Translations under genes and position numbers: made by a program
NCBI GenBank assembly: GCA_917880885.1
Contig: OU862913.1
Location: 25,491,286 to 25,555,285 of the forward strand
Length of the DNA: 64,000 bases
Source: Limnephilus marmoratus
Lineage: Eukaryota > Arthropoda > Insecta > Trichoptera > Limnephilidae
Direction: 5' to 3'
The notes under the pieces: generated by a model
Told to the model about the DNA's origin: nothing
Seen by the model: only the letters and a program-made list of their open reading frames with translations
Databases searched by the model: none
Shown: positions 24,401 to 30,400 of the stretch, piece after piece
Numbering within the stretch: the stretch's first letter is position 1
How the letters are laid out: the number at the start of each line of letters is the position of its first letter

Positions 24401-27400
24401 TTGAAATAAGTATATCCAGTGTACCACCAGCATCGTGAGTTGGGACGTCAACCCATTGGCAGCATCCAAAGCTGGCTAATAAATCTAAGAATTTAATAGT
24501 CTTTGGTGATGTCACGCGCTCAAGACGAATATTAATGTCACCTGTAATAATGAGTGTGTCAGAGAGTCCCCGACTGAGAGTTCCAAAAAACGTGAAAACT
24601 CGTTATAAAATTCTACAGAGATTGGTTTTGATCCGGGCCTGTACAGAGTACAGAGCATAAACGATGCTCCTGAAGAAGAAACCCTGCATCCAATGTACTC
24701 AAATGTACTAAAACTACCTAGAGCTACTTTAGTTAGCCGCAATCCTTGTTGAGCTATTATCGCGACCCCGCCGTGGTTCACGTGCGAGATGTTGTTTGAT
24801 GGTTCTTCCGTACTTGGCCGGGCTTCCTCGAGCACCACATACCCCAAAGCTTGAAGTCTCTTAATCGAGCACGAGTCACTGTTCTCATGCCACGTTTCTG
24901 TAATGGTAAGGATGTGAAGTTTTTCATCTCTGAAAACATCGTCCACCGCCTCTAGTTTGTTATTTAGGGATCGCGCATTCCAGGAGCCAATCGCAAGCTG
25001 TCTGCTCTTATAATTAGCATGTCGTTCTAATCGAATTTCATTAAAGTTGTGGAATTTATCAGAATCGGGGAGCGATTTGGTCGCTAGGTAATTGTGTTCT
25101 TCGGTTGATGTGACTCCTTGAAAACAGTCTACGGACGGAGAGTTATTATTATTACTATTGTTATTGTGTTTTGTTTTTTTGTCCTCCCCGGCACCCTCTA
25201 TGTCTTAATTTTACGATAGGATCACGGGCTAGTTTATACAAGTTTATTTTTGCGGTCACTAAGGGGTCCAATAATGCACTTTCACTTTGAAAACTTAGGA
25301 GTGTGTTAAGCGCCGATCAACCGTGCAAAATCCAAAATATGCCCATCAGCAAGGAATAAACGCAAAGCAGATTTATATTCATGTTTAACTTATCAATATT
25401 CGAAATGATTCTATTTAACAACAAGATAGCTCTCCCCACTGACAATACCATTGGCCAGTTAATACAGTCTATGCTGTCGTGACGGAGATAACCATCCGGG
25501 GACATACAACATATGATAGTCGAGTTTTGCGAACCATCCACGAATCAGTCTAAAGAAATGTGAAACAATATGCACATCCCTTCTGACCCGTAGAAGGTTC
25601 ACACCGAGCATGCCCAAGAGAAAGTGGGTAGGGTAGAGCCACGGATAGTAGCCATACTCCCTCAGGTAAAGAAATCTCAGAAATTTCTTCTGAACCCTCT
25701 CCAACATGAGGGAATACTTCACTTGGTGTGGGCTCCAAACCACCGACCCACTCTCAAGCCTACTCCTAACCAAAGCATTGTATAGTACTGTGAGAACCCG
25801 GGTGTCTCTGAAGTTTCTCGCAGTGCGTAGGACGAAACCCAGCATTCTCAGTGAAGTCCTAGACCTCATTACTCATGCCTACTCTTCTGTTATTCGAAGT
25901 CTTGACATGAACTGACTCAAGTAAGTAAGCCTACACTGGCTTCGAGTCACAATTCGTTGACAGCCAACAAGTACACATTGAAATAAACAAAAATTTTAAT
26001 AAAACAAAAAACGCCTTCTAAAAATGCACTAAAAAGTAAAAAAATAGGGTGAAATGCAGATCCTGCCAATGTCTGGGAATGTCAGAAAAATTAAGAACAT
26101 TTATTTTTTAAGAAACCCAAACTAGGAACCTATAAACCCATTTAAAAAAAAAGTTCTTAGTTTGAGTTTAATTAAAAAAAGATAAAAGAAATAGACTAAA
26201 AACCTATTTTATTATTAATTACAAGTTATTATAGTTCTACCAACATAACAAATGGCCACCATACTAATGGTGTAAAATAATATTTTTTCTTTGAACTAAA
26301 TAGCTAATAAATTACACTATTTTTCATATACAATAGATGTTTCGGTAAACTTTCGAAATCACGGAACAAGTTTCGTATGAATATTTTTTAGAAAACAACC
26401 TTTCGATTCACCTTTATTACCATATTACCACATAAGACAAGTTTTTGCATTTGTGGCGATGGAAAACACTGCATTCAAAATGTGAATACAAAATGTCATA
26501 GAATATGGATATAAATTGTTGTAAATAGCTGTCATCTGCGTGCGCGAATGGCCACAATCTCATACGATTGATATTTAACACAATTGAAATTTTGAATGCA
26601 GTATTTTTCACTGCCTTAAATGCAAAAAGTTGTCTTTTACAGTAATTAAGTTGAATCAAAAGGTTTTTTTTTCTAAAAAATATTCATTTTTTATGCATTA
26701 AACCACCGCTTACTCGTTAATACGGAATATTTTTTATTCAAACAGATTTATTTATTTATTTATTTTATTTACGGACAAATAGTCCAATTAACAATATAAC
26801 AATAACACGAATAGAAAAGAAAAAAAGAGAGATCACAATGAAAGGAGATTACATATAGATGAAGAGCATTGACAAAATACATATAATATAAAAGTACATA
26901 GAGAAGATAACTACAAGTAGCTTGAAGATGGATTTAAAAAGACTTTAAAAAACCACATTGCGTAACGACTGCCGAAAGTCATTTAGGCTTACACCAAAAA
27001 ATTCAATGCTTTGATTTGCGTTGACAAGTCTCGACATTCTGGATAAAGGAGAATGATATCCATAATTAGTAGAATGTTGATTTAGGAACAGCAATTCATT
27101 ATTTCGGAGTCAACGGGAAGGAATGTTAAACTGGATGAGTTGTAACAAAGCAGGTGTGTCAGTAATACTGTTGATAAGAGTCCTTTCTACGATTTTCTAA
27201 AGAGGAAATGTTTAAAGTTTGTTCAATTTCATCATACGAGTATTCTCCTCTTTCAAGTCCTAACCTCCAAGCAATTCCTCGTAGGAAGCGATGTTGTACA
27301 GATTCGATGTAACAAATGTCGACAGCATAAAAAGGAGACCAAATGACACTAGCATATTCAAGGTGAGGGCGAACCAGCGAACAGTAAAGAGTTTTAAGTG

Positions 27401-30400
27401 TATTTATATGTTTAAAGTCAGAGGTAATTCTATGAATGAAGCCGAGTAATTTAAGTGATTTGTTTACGATGTTATTAATGTGATCCCGGAAAGAAAGTTT
27501 ACAATCCAGAGTGACCAGCTATTTAGCTTTATTATTACGAAAAGTGAGTATTTATGTCGGGGGAGACCAAAAAACATGCAAAAAATACGCAATCAACATT
27601 TTAATCTTGTTAAAATTAATTCACTCTCGCGGTAACGCCATGTTTATTCGTCGTTTTTATTTTAACATTTCATAGACAATCAATCAATGCTGCCAACCAT
27701 AGAAAAAATATTTTTGCGTAAAACAAATGAATGCATTATTGACAAGTTTGTACCTGTATTTATAACAGTAGAACATGGAAAGAAATGTATTAGAATAATT
27801 ACACAAACCCGCTAGACAAACCCTGCTTTGCCAAACAAACCATTCAAAACCTGGGATGTTTTTTAAAATTATGATGAAATGCGAGTTTATTTTAGAGAAT
27901 TTATTTAATAAGATTGGTAGTTCCGACAAATGTCATATTTGATTGTCTACCTATTAGTTAAAAGAAGGAACGTTCCGTATTATCCGTGCATCAAACTTCA
28001 ACAACACGAACGTTCCATATTATCCATAAGGTGGACTAACTGCATGTGCACCTTCTGTCAGGCGCAATGCAAATCCTAACATGATCGGGCGCAATTCACA
28101 GCAAAAAAACATCAATCACAGATCAAAATAGATTTTTCACTCAATTTTTCGAGACGAACGGAAACTGGCCGTCTGTGAAAAGTGAGGAAGGAGGAAAAGT
28201 CAAGAGGCCACGCCACTAGAGCGGCGATATTTACCCAAAAATAACAGATCACTTCATCTCACAGATTAGTTGCGCCTGACAGAAGGTTAAGCGTGTCCAG
28301 TGATTTCGAAAGTTTACCATCGTTTCTTATTGTCTTCAAGTTGAATAAGAGGTTTGATTTTAAAAAAAGCGTGGGAGGAATGCAGATCCTGCCAATGTCT
28401 GAAAATTAAATAAAAAGGCACTTTCTAGATGAGAAAAGTGTAGAGAAGCTGAATAAAACAAAAATTAAGGCACGCTCAGCAAAATTGAGGAAGATACAGC
28501 CGTTCAAAGTATAAATAAAATTTCACTTCGCGAACCGATACTGTCAGTCCGCCCGCCATTTTAAAAGACGTATAAATCTGTAAACTAAATACTACCTTAA
28601 AGTTGGTAGCACTCGTAATCGTCCTAAAGAAAGTGCCCCTTTATAACGCCTACTCGCGTCAAGGCAAGAAAAATATCCCAGTTTTCAAGTAGTTCAGCGG
28701 CTACGCTAGGTTTGTGTAACATGGTTTGTGATTCTGGCGTACAATCTCACAAGACGAAAGCTAATTTTAATTTTACGTAATTGAAATTTAGAATGAAATA
28801 TTTTCCACTGTGCATATTAACCGTTGCCAGCGATCTCCAAAAATTACCATTATTAATTCTGTTTTTCATAATTACGCGCCTTATTCTGTATCCCACGAAG
28901 TCGGCTACAATCGTATCTAGCTTCGTTTGTATCAGGTCTGGGATACCAACATAATAGTGACATAATGGCGTAGTATCGGTTCACGAAGTGACATTTTATT
29001 TATACTTTGAGCGGCTGTATCTCCCTCAATTTTGCCGAGCGCACCTTAATTTCTATTTTATTTTTTATTCAACTTCTCCACACTCATCTAGAAAGTGCCT
29101 TTTTATTAAATTCCCAGACATTGGCAGGATCTGCATTTTAGCCAAAAGCGTATTAACCTTTAACTACTGTCGTGCGGTCTTACAGGCCCCGGCAGGTGCT
29201 TGACTTGCTAGTTTACCCCTTTACCCGCGTAACACCAATCCCTACTTTTAAGTAGCTGCAAGTTCAGTACGCACATTGACGTGGGAGCAGAAAGTAGTGT
29301 CTTCATGCGCGCATTTGGTGAGTAATTACGATTTGAAATTCCGAAGCGGCCTCTCAGGCCTCACGTCAGTAGTTACGTAAGTTTTTTGTTTCATTTTATT
29401 GTTAGAGTAAATTGTTATTTTTACAGATATTGTTAACTATGGATGAACCAGGGACTTCAGGAAGTAAAATAATTAGTTCTGCGAAAGATTTACCGCATCC
29501 AAAGAGATCTCGGATATGTGTAAATGAATCCAATCCAAATTTTGCGCAAGTGATTGAGAACTGGATCGCGGATGTTTGTTGGTTCTGATAAGCCAGAAAC
29601 ATCTGAAGATCAAGCTGAAGAAGTCACGACACGAAAGACTTGTCTGTCATGTCAACCCAAACTCAAAAGAAAATCCACGTATAGATGTTATTCGTGCAAA
29701 AAATACGTTTGTTTACAGTGCGCGAAACAAGTGTGCCCTGACTGTGCTTAGAATTTAAGGTGTAGTTCGACTGTGGACATTTTTTTTTTCAGAAGGTGTA
29801 TGTACCTACTCTATTTTTTTTCTAAAATTTATATTAGTCTTAAGTAAGAAATACAATTTTTTTTTTATTCTGAGAGGAGTTTTTTTTTGTGTTTTGATCA
29901 TTTATATCTAATAGTCGGATTTTTCCCCAAAATTCAAGCAAATTTTTATTGTAGAATTATATTTAAAAATTTAATAAATTTTATTTTCTTTCTATACATA
30001 GTTTTTGTTAAAACACTTCATTTAACATCATAATGCAAAGACAGATATTTAAATCATCATTTTCTTTATAAAACACTGCATAATATACGCGGCCTGTCAG
30101 GCCTCACGTCAGTACTAACGTTACGGCTTAATTTCGGTTTACGGAAGGTCTTCCAAAATAATAAAACTTTTTTTTTTATACTAACTATTGGCTGGAGAAT
30201 CCGAATCCGAAAGAATTTTTTTTCGGAAAGCAATATTAACAAAGTTACACGACTTTAAAATTTTCTATACGCATACATGAAAATCGACATATTGGAAGTA
30301 TTATGACAGTTTAAAGTCATAGAAACAGCCACATAAAATTAAGTGTTGCCATATCAATAACTAACTTAAGTAATTATTTTTTATAAATTTTACTCACTTT

